From CBDUEV01 sp965366365 (GTDB taxonomy: Bacteria > Actinomycetota > Acidimicrobiia > Spongiisociales > JAENVV01): DNA of 11,438 bases. The stretch spans positions 1 through 11,438 of the forward strand of contig CBDUEV010000084.1 in NCBI GenBank assembly GCA_965366365.1, in the 5' to 3' direction. The notes beneath the pieces are model-generated. The model searched no databases and was not told the origin of the DNA. It saw only the letters and a list, made by a program, of their open reading frames with translations. Shown here one piece after another: positions 5,847 through 11,438 of this stretch; the first letter of the stretch is position 1; each line of letters opens with the position of its first letter. A program made the translations under genes and the position numbers.

Positions 5847-6383
5847 GTGCCTGAACCGTGGAATCTCCTTCCTGGCGTCCGCCCCGACCTTCCTGCCCAG
5901 AATGGGGCATCGCAGGCGGCTGTGCTCGTACCCCTGTTTCCGGACGGGGATGAGATCCGCATGGTCCTCACCAAGCGGCCGATGACGATGCCGACGCACG
6001 CCGGACACCTGGCGTTCCCCGGGGGGAGGCCGGACCCCACCGACGAGGGGCCAGTGGAAACGGCGCTGCGGGAAGCCCACGAAGAAATGGGTATCGACCC
6101 GAGTTCGGTGGAACTGCTCGGCTTCCTCGAGCCGATCCATACCGTCGAGTTCTCCCTCTTCGTGGTCCCCGTTGTCGGCAGGCTCCCCGCCAATCCCACC
6201 TTCCTTCCGTCGGAGCGAGAGGTCGACAAAGTGCTGCTGCCCACCCTCACCGACCTGATGGATACCGCTCGGTGGCGCCACGAAGTGTGGAGGGAGCACA
6301 AGGTCTGGTTCTTCGATCTCGACGGCGAGGTGCTGTGGGGAGCGACGGCCATGATGACTCGCCGCTTGTTGGGGATGGAGTAG
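5847..6383 (+). CDS. NUDIX hydrolase, probable CoA pyrophosphatase
   Basis: A 178-residue NUDIX protein. The segment LTKRPMTMPTHAGHLAFPGG (41-60) matches the CoA-diphosphatase family signature (LLT-x-R...H-x-G-x-x-x-F-P-G-G). The NUDIX box runs to about residue 83 as G60-R...E67-GPVETAL-REAHEEMGI, with the metal-binding glutamates E79 and E80. The G-to-E spacing is one residue longer than the textbook Gx5E, which CoA-type members tolerate. Such enzymes cleave CoA or acyl-CoA to 3',5'-ADP and phosphopantetheine with Mg2+ or Mn2+. GTG 5847 is the chosen start. The gene ends six bases before the end of the convergent lipoprotein gene. Confidence 0.87.
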   Translation: MPEPWNLLPGVRPDLPAQNGASQAAVLVPLFPDGDEIRMVLTKRPMTMPTHAGHLAFPGGRPDPTDEGPVETALREAHEEMGIDPSSVELLGFLEPIHTVEFSLFVVPVVGRLPANPTFLPSEREVDKVLLPTLTDLMDTARWRHEVWREHKVWFFDLDGEVLWGATAMMTRRLLGME

Positions 6384-6389
6384 TCCTGC

Positions 6390-7106
6390 TCAGCGGCCCG
6401 CCCAAGCCAGCGATTCAATGATCTGCGGGCCGATCTCGTCGAGGCCGGCGGCGGTCCCCGACGCCACCGTCACGGTGAGCAGACCTCCATCGGTTGCGAC
6501 GACGTGCGAGATGGCATGCACGTCGAAGGTCACGCCGTCGGCGTGGGTGACCGCCAGGGAGTAGCGGATGGCCGCTGTCCGGTCGGGGTCACCGGAGGTG
6601 CCCACGATCGTTCCCCCGGCTTCCTCGATGAGGCTCACGGCCGGTGCCATGAGGTCAGTGCCCGGGCTCGGCGCTGGCGTGAGGGACACGCTGACGTTGT
6701 CCGAATACCCGGACGGAGTCGGATCGAAGGCCATGAGGAGGTAGGTGTCCGCCGCCTGTGTCGCCGCTCCCTCCAGGAGGGCGAGGAGCTGCTGGTTGGC
6801 AGGGTTGAGCTTCCCGATCACGTCATCGAGGTCGCCGTCGCTCATCTCCGTCGCCAACCAGGAGGAGGGGATGGCCAACGTGGCGCCGATCTTGGAAAGC
6901 ATGACCGATCGGTACCCGACGGGGACGATCGCCGGCTGGGTGGTGGCGGTGACCACCGACGGCTCCTCGGCGGGGGCGGTGGAACCGGGCGCGGTCGGTG
7001 GCGAGTCCGCCTCGACGGTACTGCTCGTGGAGGGGCTGGTGGTGCAAGCCACCAGCAGCGCCATCATCACCAAGGCCCCGCCCCAGCCGGGTGGGCGTGG
7101 CGTCAC
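6390..7106 (-). CDS. secreted lipoprotein of unknown function
   Basis: This 238-residue protein has a short N-region with one Arg, a hydrophobic core and the lipobox L18-V-A-C21, so it should be a lipid-anchored exported protein. A Thr/Ser/Pro-rich linker (about 22-60) follows, then a globular domain of about 175 residues beginning PVGYRSVMLSKIGATLAIPSS. That layout, with an F/L-x-I-P-x-x-W opening strand, recalls PsbP/LpqN-like actinobacterial lipoproteins, but I cannot assign it firmly. The start GTG overlaps the cimA stop as GTGA, so the two genes should be translationally coupled. There are no catalytic motifs that I recognise. Confidence 0.8.
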   Translation of the reverse strand: MTPRPPGWGGALVMMALLVACTTSPSTSSTVEADSPPTAPGSTAPAEEPSVVTATTQPAIVPVGYRSVMLSKIGATLAIPSSWLATEMSDGDLDDVIGKLNPANQQLLALLEGAATQAADTYLLMAFDPTPSGYSDNVSVSLTPAPSPGTDLMAPAVSLIEEAGGTIVGTSGDPDRTAAIRYSLAVTHADGVTFDVHAISHVVATDGGLLTVTVASGTAAGLDEIGPQIIESLAWAGR

Positions 7107-8671
7107 GCAGCCGCCTGGAGCCGGAGCAGTCCCACGACCAGTCCCTGCACGAGAGCTTCCCAGGACGCCTCGATCACGTTCTCATGCACACCGATCGTGC
7201 CCCATGCGGTCTCGTGGTCGGAGGTCTCGAGGAGCACGCGGACCCGCGCCCCCGTGCCATCGGTGGAGTCGAGAACCCGAACGCGATAGTCCGTGAGCCG
7301 CAGATCGACGATCTCGGGATACGCCGTGCGGAGGGCTTCGCGGAGAGCTTGGTCGAGGGCGTGAACCGGACCCACCCCTTCGCCGGTGGTCACCACCCGT
7401 TGCCCGGCCACCACACCTTTCACGGTCGCTTCCGCCACAACCTCTTCGTCGGCCCGGCGTTCGATGAAGACACGGAACGATTCGAGTTCGAAGAAGGACT
7501 GTTTCCATCCCGCCATCTCGCGTACCAACAGCTCGAACGATCCGTCGGCAGCTTCGAAGTGGTAGCCGGCGTGCTCGAGTTCCTTGATCCGTTCGATGAT
7601 CTGGCGTGCCGAGTCGTCGTCGACCTCGAGACCCAGATCAGAAGCCTTGCTGATGATGCTCGCCTTCCCGGCGAGTTCGGACACCACCATGCGGGTATGG
7701 TTTCCGACCAGGTCCGGATCTGCGTGCTCATAGGCGTCGGGCCTGCGCGCCAGCGCCGACGTGTGGAGTCCGGCCTTGTGGGTGAAAGCCGAGGTACCGA
7801 CGTAGGGGGAGTGCGGGTTCAAGGCGATGTTCACGACCTCGGCGATGTGGTGCGATATCGGAGCCAGCTTGCTGAGGCTTTGGCGAGGAAGTACGTCGAG
7901 ACCCATCTTGAGCGAAAGGTCAGGCACCAGAGTCGACAGGTCCGTGTTCCCGGTGCGCTCCCCGTAGCCGTTGATGCAACCTTGCACCTGCCGGACTCCG
8001 GCGTCGACCGCAGCGAGAGATGAGGCGACTGCGCAGCCGGCGTCGTTGTGAAAATGCACCCCGAGTTCAGCTCCGGGTAGAGCTTGCTGCACTGCTCGAA
8101 TCGTGGCGGTGACGTCGCTGGGGAGGCGGCCACCGTTGGTGTCGCAGAGGACGAGACGTTCTGCGCCGGCGTCGAGAGCCGCCGCCAGAACTGCGATCGA
8201 GAAATCGGCGTTCGAGGCGTACCCGTCGAAGAAGTGCTCGGCATCGAAGAACACCCGCCGATCGTGACTCTTCAGGTACTCGATCGACTCCGCCACCATG
8301 GCGACGCCTTCGGCGAGGTCGGTCCGCAAGGCCTCACGGACGTGATAGTCCCATGCCTTTCCGACGATGCAGATCGCTTCGGTGTCGGCCGCCAATAGTG
8401 CTTTGAGCTGCCCATCGGTGTCCACCGCGCCACGCGGGCGACGGGTGGAGCCGAAAGCCACCAGCGTGGCGTGCTTGAGGTTGAGCTCCTTCGCAGCCCG
8501 CGCGAAGAACTCGTCGTCTTTCGGGTTGGCGCCGGGCCAGCCGCCTTCGACGTAGTGCATCCCCAATTCGTCGAGCAGCGTGGCGATCCGGAGCTTGTCC
8601 CCGACTGTCAGGGAGATCCCTTCTTGCTGCGAGCCGTCTCGCAGGGTGGTGTCGTAGATTTCCAGCGCCAT
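7103..8671 (-). CDS. cimA: (R)-citramalate synthase
   Basis: CimA condenses pyruvate with acetyl-CoA to (R)-citramalate, the first step of the threonine-independent route to isoleucine. The 522-residue protein has the DRE-TIM metallolyase barrel. D7-TTLR11-D12-G13 holds the catalytic Arg/Asp; the citramalate-type GGWPGANPKD is at 43-52; the metal ligands are H206-F-H208-ND; and GCINGYGERTGN (231-242) follows. A LeuA-type allosteric dimerisation domain occupies roughly 390-520. The GWPGANPKD block and overall length favour CimA over 2-isopropylmalate or homocitrate synthase. ATG 8671 is chosen because GGAGG lies six bases upstream; an in-frame ATG at 8728 lies inside a leader hairpin without a ribosome binding site. 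Upstream is an apparent isoleucine attenuator. A lipoprotein gene is coupled downstream. Confidence 0.95.
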   Translation of the reverse strand: MALEIYDTTLRDGSQQEGISLTVGDKLRIATLLDELGMHYVEGGWPGANPKDDEFFARAAKELNLKHATLVAFGSTRRPRGAVDTDGQLKALLAADTEAICIVGKAWDYHVREALRTDLAEGVAMVAESIEYLKSHDRRVFFDAEHFFDGYASNADFSIAVLAAALDAGAERLVLCDTNGGRLPSDVTATIRAVQQALPGAELGVHFHNDAGCAVASSLAAVDAGVRQVQGCINGYGERTGNTDLSTLVPDLSLKMGLDVLPRQSLSKLAPISHHIAEVVNIALNPHSPYVGTSAFTHKAGLHTSALARRPDAYEHADPDLVGNHTRMVVSELAGKASIISKASDLGLEVDDDSARQIIERIKELEHAGYHFEAADGSFELLVREMAGWKQSFFELESFRVFIERRADEEVVAEATVKGVVAGQRVVTTGEGVGPVHALDQALREALRTAYPEIVDLRLTDYRVRVLDSTDGTGARVRVLLETSDHETAWGTIGVHENVIEASWEALVQGLVVGLLRLQAAA

Positions 8672-8687
8672 GTCGATCCTCCGGGCC

Positions 8688-8716
8688 AAAAAAGAACCCT
8701 TCACCGGGGCGAAGGG
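8688..8716 (-). terminator. intrinsic terminator/attenuator in the cimA leader
   Basis: Read on the minus strand, CCCTTCGC pairs with GTGAAGGG around a CCCG loop (stem arms 8709-8716 and 8697-8704, one G-U pair). It is followed at once by TTCTTTTTT (8688-8696). This is a canonical intrinsic terminator located between the leader peptide and the cimA ribosome binding site, about 17 bases before the start codon. Its position within the leader, not after a gene, marks it as a regulatory attenuator. Confidence 0.82.
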
Positions 8717-8722
8717 CAGGAA

Positions 8723-8746
8723 GCACATACACAGTGGTGTATGCGC
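8723..8746 (-). promoter_or_regulatory. palindromic hairpin between leader peptide and terminator
   Basis: CATACAC (8726-8732) and GTGTATG (8737-8743) form a perfect 7-bp inverted repeat around a 4-base loop. One mismatch and two further G-C pairs extend it to 8723-8746. It starts immediately after the leader-peptide stop codon, so a ribosome at that stop would cover its first arm. In RNA it would be a pause or anti-type hairpin. In DNA it could equally be a repressor operator, for example for the divergent TetR-type regulator. Confidence 0.6.
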
Positions 8747-8782
8747 TCAGTCGATAATGATGATGGTGGCAGTTGCGTGCAT
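8747..8782 (-). CDS. isoleucine-rich leader peptide of cimA
   Basis: The minus strand reads ATG CAC GCA ACT GCC ACC, then ATC ATC ATT ATC GAC TGA, encoding MHATATIIIID. Four successive Ile codons (8753-8764) plus two Thr codons are the hallmark of amino-acid attenuator peptides such as those before the E. coli ilv and thr operons. A GTG directly before the ATG (8783-8785) is in frame and may be the true start. The predicted transcription start falls at about 8784, so translation would be leaderless. Scarcity of charged Ile-tRNA would stall the ribosome on the Ile run upstream of the hairpins, favouring cimA expression. Detecting this peptide would need ribosome profiling; I infer it from sequence only. 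Confidence 0.75.
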   Translation of the reverse strand: MHATATIIIID

Positions 8783-8790
8783 CACGCCCG

Positions 8791-8820
8791 ACAGTATGGC
8801 ACAGCCCGTCGAAGGGTCAA
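8791..8820 (-). promoter_or_regulatory. promoter of the cimA leader (TTGACC-18-TACTGT)
   Basis: On the minus strand the -35 TTGACC (8815-8820) matches TTGACA at 5 of 6. An 18-base spacer leads to the -10 TACTGT (8791-8796), which fits TANNNT. The predicted start is about 8784, at the GTG/ATG of the leader peptide. It is the best housekeeping-type promoter in the window. Confidence 0.72.
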
Positions 8821-8837
8821 GCGGGCCAGAGGTGGGG

Positions 8838-8843
8838 TACTAT
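8838..8843 (+). promoter_or_regulatory. candidate -10 box of the first TetR-family gene
   Basis: TACTAT fits TANNNT and lies four bases before the in-frame GTG 8848. Transcription would start at about 8848-8850, giving a leaderless or near-leaderless mRNA. No convincing -35 is seen on this strand. The box is 17 bp from the -35 of the divergent cimA promoter, so the two polymerases may interfere. Confidence 0.45.
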
Positions 8844-8847
8844 CGGT

Positions 8848-9612
8848 GTGTGCCCAGAGGGGGGGTCAGAAATCGCCGATGACGATAGTCGCGTGGCTTT
8901 GCTGGACGCTGCCTGGGAGATCATCGTCGAGGCTTTTGGCTTGTCCGAGCCCAGCCAATTGTCCGAGCCCAGCCAACCGCCGGCCCGCCGGACATCGGTC
9001 AAGCTGTTTGAACCGCTCAAGACGGCCGAAGTAGCCCGCAGAGCCGGCCTCTCGACCGGTGCCTTCTACAACCGGTGGCCCACCCGCGACGAGTTTCTCG
9101 ACGATTTCCTGGATTATGCGCTGTCCATCGAGCGGTATCCGGATCCAGGGTTTCTCTTCGACGTCTTCGCCACCGTGGCCGACGAGGAGTTCCCCGACAT
9201 GCTCACGGCCCTGACGGTCGCCAACCTCGTACAAGTGGAGGGGGACCCGACCCATGCCATCCAGCGCTATCTGTGGGCGTTCTGCAAGGATCGGGACGAT
9301 ATCGCCCGGCGGCTGCAGCGGCTGAACCGAGAGATGCAGGATCGGATCATTCCGTTCTACGAGTCCATGCTCACGTTCCTGGGGCGGGAGATCCGGCCGC
9401 CTTTCACGATCGAATCAGGTGCGCTGTTGATGAATGCGATCACGGAGGGCGTGATCGAGAAGCGAGGCCCCGGCGGCGAGGGGGCCCCTCCGGTGGAACT
9501 CCTGGCCTGGGCGCTCATGGCGGTGGTGCCTGCGATGACCCGCGCCATCGGTGACGAGCGTGACCTTCAACAGTACGTGGTGGAAGAGGTGGGCGGTGCG
9601 ACCCCCCAATAG
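8848..9612 (+). CDS. TetR-family transcriptional regulator, copy 1
   Basis: A 254-residue regulator. The N-terminal helix is RVALLDAAWEIIVEAFGL, and the DNA-binding HTH is KTAEVARRAGLSTGAFYNRW (58-77), a clear TetR signature. The C-terminal ligand/dimer domain (about 85-250) is unassigned. About 25 extra residues separate helix 1 from the HTH and include an exact tandem LSEPSQ-LSEPSQ. The start is uncertain. GTG 8848 suits the -10 box. Alignment with the second copy puts its start at ATC 8872, which has an AGAGGGGGGG ribosome-binding-like run six bases upstream. TTG 8773 would run over the cimA promoter. It diverges from cimA and is a paralogue of the gene at 9791. The ligand is unknown. Confidence 0.88.
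   Translation: MCPEGGSEIADDDSRVALLDAAWEIIVEAFGLSEPSQLSEPSQPPARRTSVKLFEPLKTAEVARRAGLSTGAFYNRWPTRDEFLDDFLDYALSIERYPDPGFLFDVFATVADEEFPDMLTALTVANLVQVEGDPTHAIQRYLWAFCKDRDDIARRLQRLNREMQDRIIPFYESMLTFLGREIRPPFTIESGALLMNAITEGVIEKRGPGGEGAPPVELLAWALMAVVPAMTRAIGDERDLQQYVVEEVGGATPQ
8941..8976 (+). repeat. perfect 18-bp tandem duplication inside the first TetR gene
   Basis: TTGTCCGAGCCCAGCCAA occurs twice back to back (8941-8958, 8959-8976), coding for LSEPSQ twice. It sits in the linker between helix 1 and the DNA-binding HTH. The lack of any synonymous difference suggests a recent slippage event. Confidence 0.97.
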
Positions 9613-9642
9613 GCAAAAGGACCCTCGAAAGAGCCCTTTTGC
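9613..9642 (+). terminator. terminator-like hairpin after the first TetR gene
   Basis: GCAAAAGG (9613-9620) pairs perfectly with CCTTTTGC (9635-9642). An inner CTC/GAG helix is capped by a GAAA tetraloop (9627-9630). It begins directly after the TAG stop at 9610-9612. The T-run is inside the second arm, and C-rich DNA follows instead of a U-tract, so it is an imperfect intrinsic terminator. Confidence 0.6.
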
Positions 9643-9729
9643 ACCCCCCAGTGTTCCCCTTGGAACGGAGCAAGAGCGGCCCGCCGGCCGATGTACCGGC
9701 GTTGCGCCACGCTCCGCGCTTTCCCAGGC

Positions 9730-9760
9730 GTCACTTAGGGTGACATAGTAACAGCTATGT
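9730..9760 (+). promoter_or_regulatory. two overlapping palindromes before the second TetR gene
   Basis: GTCAC-N5-GTGAC (9730-9744) overlaps by two bases ACATAG-N6-CTATGT (9743-9760). The second is a perfect 18-bp dyad with a sequence typical of TetR-family operators. TATGTT (9756-9761) is a possible -10 box inside it, so occupancy would block transcription of the gene at 9791. Autoregulation is inferred from position. Confidence 0.55.
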
Positions 9761-9790
9761 TTGGAGTATGCCAAGTGGAAGTTGAAGTGA

Positions 9791-10549
9791 GTGGCTGACC
9801 AAGACAGTAGAGCAGCCATGCTGGAAGCCGCATGGTCCCTCGTTGTCGAATCCTTCGGGTTCGAGATCGTGGACGAACGCGGTCGGACGGAGGCGAAGAT
9901 CCTCGAACAGCTGCGGGCGGCCAAGATCGCCGCCCGCGCCGGACTCAGCACCGGTGCCTTCTACAACCGGTGGGCGAACCGGGAGCAATTCCTCGACGAT
10001 TTCCTTGAATACGCCTTGTCCGTCGAGCGATCGCCGACTCTGGCCCGCCTGCTCGAGCTCGCCGAGCAGCTGGAAGGTGAGCCATTGGTTCGGAGGACGA
10101 TGATGCTCGCCCGCGCCGATTTGGAGACCATCGCCGCCAATCCATCGTTCGCCATCCAGACTCATCTCTGGTCCCTCATGCGCAGCCGCCAGGACATCCA
10201 GGCCCGCATGGCGAAGATGTACGAGGACTACCGCGCGCCGATGATGGAGCTGTTCGAGGGGCTCCTCGCCGAAATGGGTCGAGAGATCAGACCACCCTTC
10301 ACTCTGGAGCAGTTCGGCAATGCGCTGGTGGCCCTCGCCGAGGGCTTCACCATGCAGGTCGTGGCGGGGGGACCCGACAGCCCTGGCGGCGAGGATTTCG
10401 GGATGACGGTGCTGTCCCTCGTCCCGGTCATGACCCGCCCCCGTGGCGACACCGACTCGATGTTCGACGTGCTCGAGAAGCTGGTGCCCGAACTGGCCTA
10501 CCCCGACGGGGCCGAACCCGACGGAGACGCCACGGACGGCGCCAGGTGA
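9791..10549 (+). CDS. TetR-family transcriptional regulator, copy 2
   Basis: A 252-residue regulator. Helix 1 is SRAAMLEAAWSLVVESFGF. The HTH is RAAKIAARAGLSTGAFYNRW (42-61), sharing GLSTGAFYNRW and a 24-base identical DNA stretch with copy 1. Later blocks such as GREIRPPFT are also shared, so the two arose by duplication. The linker between helix 1 and the HTH is about 15-20 residues longer than in ordinary TetR proteins. The start must be GTG 9791, because an in-frame TGA lies directly upstream (9788-9790); the ribosome binding site is weak (GGAAG 9777-9781). It ends one base before the stop of the convergent aceE. The ligand and targets are unknown. Confidence 0.9.
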   Translation: MADQDSRAAMLEAAWSLVVESFGFEIVDERGRTEAKILEQLRAAKIAARAGLSTGAFYNRWANREQFLDDFLEYALSVERSPTLARLLELAEQLEGEPLVRRTMMLARADLETIAANPSFAIQTHLWSLMRSRQDIQARMAKMYEDYRAPMMELFEGLLAEMGREIRPPFTLEQFGNALVALAEGFTMQVVAGGPDSPGGEDFGMTVLSLVPVMTRPRGDTDSMFDVLEKLVPELAYPDGAEPDGDATDGAR

Positions 10550-10550
10550 G

Positions 10551-11438
10551 TCAGGTCAACCAAGGCTCCGGAGCGTCCGGATCGATTCCGTACGACTCGA
10601 TCGCGCCCGCCACGACGGAGGGATCGATGGAACCCGCCTCGGCGAGTTCGGCCAGCACGGCCACCACGACGTTGGCCGCGTCGATTTCGAAGAAGCGTCG
10701 CAGTCCGGCCCGAGTGTCGGACCTGCCGAATCCGTCGGTGCCGAGAGCGGTGTAAGGGCGAGGGATCCACCGGGCCACCTGATCGGGAACCATCCGCATG
10801 AAGTCGGTGACGGCGACCACCGGTCCGGCGCCGGCCTCGAGATGGGTGGTGACCCGCGGCACGCGCGCTTCCTCGCCGGCGTGAAGCCGGTTCCACCGCT
10901 CGGCTGCCATCGCCTCCTCGCGCAGTTTCTTGTAGGAGGTGACGCTCCACAGGTCGGCGGCCACGTCGTATTTCTCGGCCAGCTCCGCCTGAGCGGTGCG
11001 GGCGGCGTCGTGCGCCGTCCCCGAAAAAAGAATGGTGGCGCGATGGGTGGGCCCCTCGGGCGCTTCGGCCCAGCGGTACATTCCCTCGATGATGCCGGCC
11101 TCGGCCCCCTCGGGCAGTGGCGGCATCACATAGTTCTCGTTGTAGAGGGTCAGGTAGTAGAGCACGTCCTCGGGATTCTCCCCGTACATCCGCTGGAGGC
11201 CGTGGTCGACGATGACGCCCATCTCGTAGGCGAACGCCGGGTCATAGGTCTCGACGAACGGCACGGTCGACGCCAGCACAAGGCTGTGGCCGTCCTGGTG
11301 TTGGAGGCCCTCTCCTTGCAGCGTGGTTCGCCCGGCGGTGGCGCCCAGCAGGAATCCGCGGGCGCGGGCATCCGAAGCGGCCCAAATGAGATCGCCGATC
11401 CTCTGGAACCCGAACATCGAGTAGAAGGTGAAGAAGGG
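10551..11438 (-). CDS. aceE: pyruvate dehydrogenase E1 component AceE, C-terminal part
   Basis: The frame continues through the right edge, leaving 295 C-terminal residues of a protein normally about 900 long. The edge reads PFFTFYS-MFGFQRIGDLIW, followed by ATAGRTTLQGEGLQHQDGHS (the conserved middle-domain block of homodimeric AceE), YDPAFAYEMGVIV, YNENYVMPPLPEG and a C-terminal transketolase-like domain with W-I-P-R-P-Y-T-A-L-G-T-D-G-F-G-R-S-D-T-R. AceE is the thiamine-diphosphate E1 that decarboxylates pyruvate for acetyl-CoA synthesis. The homodimeric form is the usual one in Actinobacteria. The stop TGA is at 10551-10553. The thiamine-binding region and the start lie outside the window. 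Confidence 0.97.
   Translation of the reverse strand, partial: PFFTFYSMFGFQRIGDLIWAASDARARGFLLGATAGRTTLQGEGLQHQDGHSLVLASTVPFVETYDPAFAYEMGVIVDHGLQRMYGENPEDVLYYLTLYNENYVMPPLPEGAEAGIIEGMYRWAEAPEGPTHRATILFSGTAHDAARTAQAELAEKYDVAADLWSVTSYKKLREEAMAAERWNRLHAGEEARVPRVTTHLEAGAGPVVAVTDFMRMVPDQVARWIPRPYTALGTDGFGRSDTRAGLRRFFEIDAANVVVAVLAELAEAGSIDPSVVAGAIESYGIDPDAPEPWLT

Noticed and set aside
6998..8023. 341-codon plus-strand open frame across the lipoprotein and cimA
   Set aside because: Antisense shadow of two well-supported minus-strand genes.
8672..8728. 19-residue N-terminal extension of CimA from ATG 8728
   Set aside because: It would start inside the leader hairpin and translate through the terminator without a ribosome binding site. 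ATG 8671 has GGAGG at proper spacing and begins at the family's usual N-terminus.
8334..8732. Second leader ORF starting GTG TAT GTG at 8732
   Set aside because: It has no stop before overlapping cimA deeply and no amino-acid run of regulatory type.
8751..8790. T-box riboswitch as an alternative explanation for cimA control
   Set aside because: The transcribed leader is only about 115 bases, and I see no T-box consensus or stem I specifier loop. The Ile-rich ORF explains the sequence better.

Overview
The window is gene-dense, GC-rich bacterial DNA of actinobacterial character. Reasons: frequent GTG starts, probable leaderless transcripts with TANNNT -10 boxes, strong G/C preference at third codon positions, a homodimeric-type pyruvate dehydrogenase E1 (aceE), and tsaB-rimI-tsaD followed by groES-groEL. 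A deep-branching actinobacterial lineage (Acidimicrobiia-like) is my guess; no rRNA or other decisive marker is present. I see no tRNA, rRNA, CRISPR array or insertion sequence, and no gene-free stretch reaches 300 bases.

Layout. Positions 1-2189 (+): the tail of tsaB, then rimI and tsaD joined by 4-bp start/stop overlaps, which make parts of the tRNA t6A machinery and a ribosomal-protein/GNAT acetyltransferase; then a membrane-anchored CxxCH haem-binding protein. Positions 2190-4307 (+): a heat-shock promoter region with two tandem CIRCE (HrcA) operators, groES, groEL and a strong hairpin terminator. Positions 4336-5153: a probable 48-residue protein (-) diverging from an Lrp/AsnC regulator (+), separated by 212 bp of unusually AT-rich DNA packed with inverted repeats. 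Positions 5179-6383: a RimJ/RimL-type acetyltransferase (-) diverging from a CoA-pyrophosphatase-like NUDIX hydrolase (+), both apparently with leaderless mRNAs. Positions 6390-8820 (-): citramalate synthase (cimA, isoleucine from pyruvate) translationally coupled to a lipoprotein. Positions 8838-10549 (+): two tandem paralogous TetR-family regulators. Positions 10551-11438 (-): the C-terminal part of aceE, running off the right edge.

The most interesting item is upstream of cimA. A well-formed promoter (TTGACC-18-TACTGT) appears to start transcription at a tiny leaderless ORF, MHATATIIIID, whose codons 7-10 are ATC ATC ATT ATC. It is followed by a palindromic hairpin and then an intrinsic terminator with a U-rich tail, ending just before the cimA ribosome binding site. 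This has the parts of an isoleucine-sensing attenuator controlling citramalate synthase. I could not find a clear mutually exclusive antiterminator by eye, so the mechanism remains open.

The metabolic theme of the right half is pyruvate/acetyl-CoA use: cimA consumes both, aceE links them, and the NUDIX enzyme probably hydrolyses CoA species. The TetR pair and the Lrp regulator are natural candidates for control of this region, but the sequence does not prove their targets.
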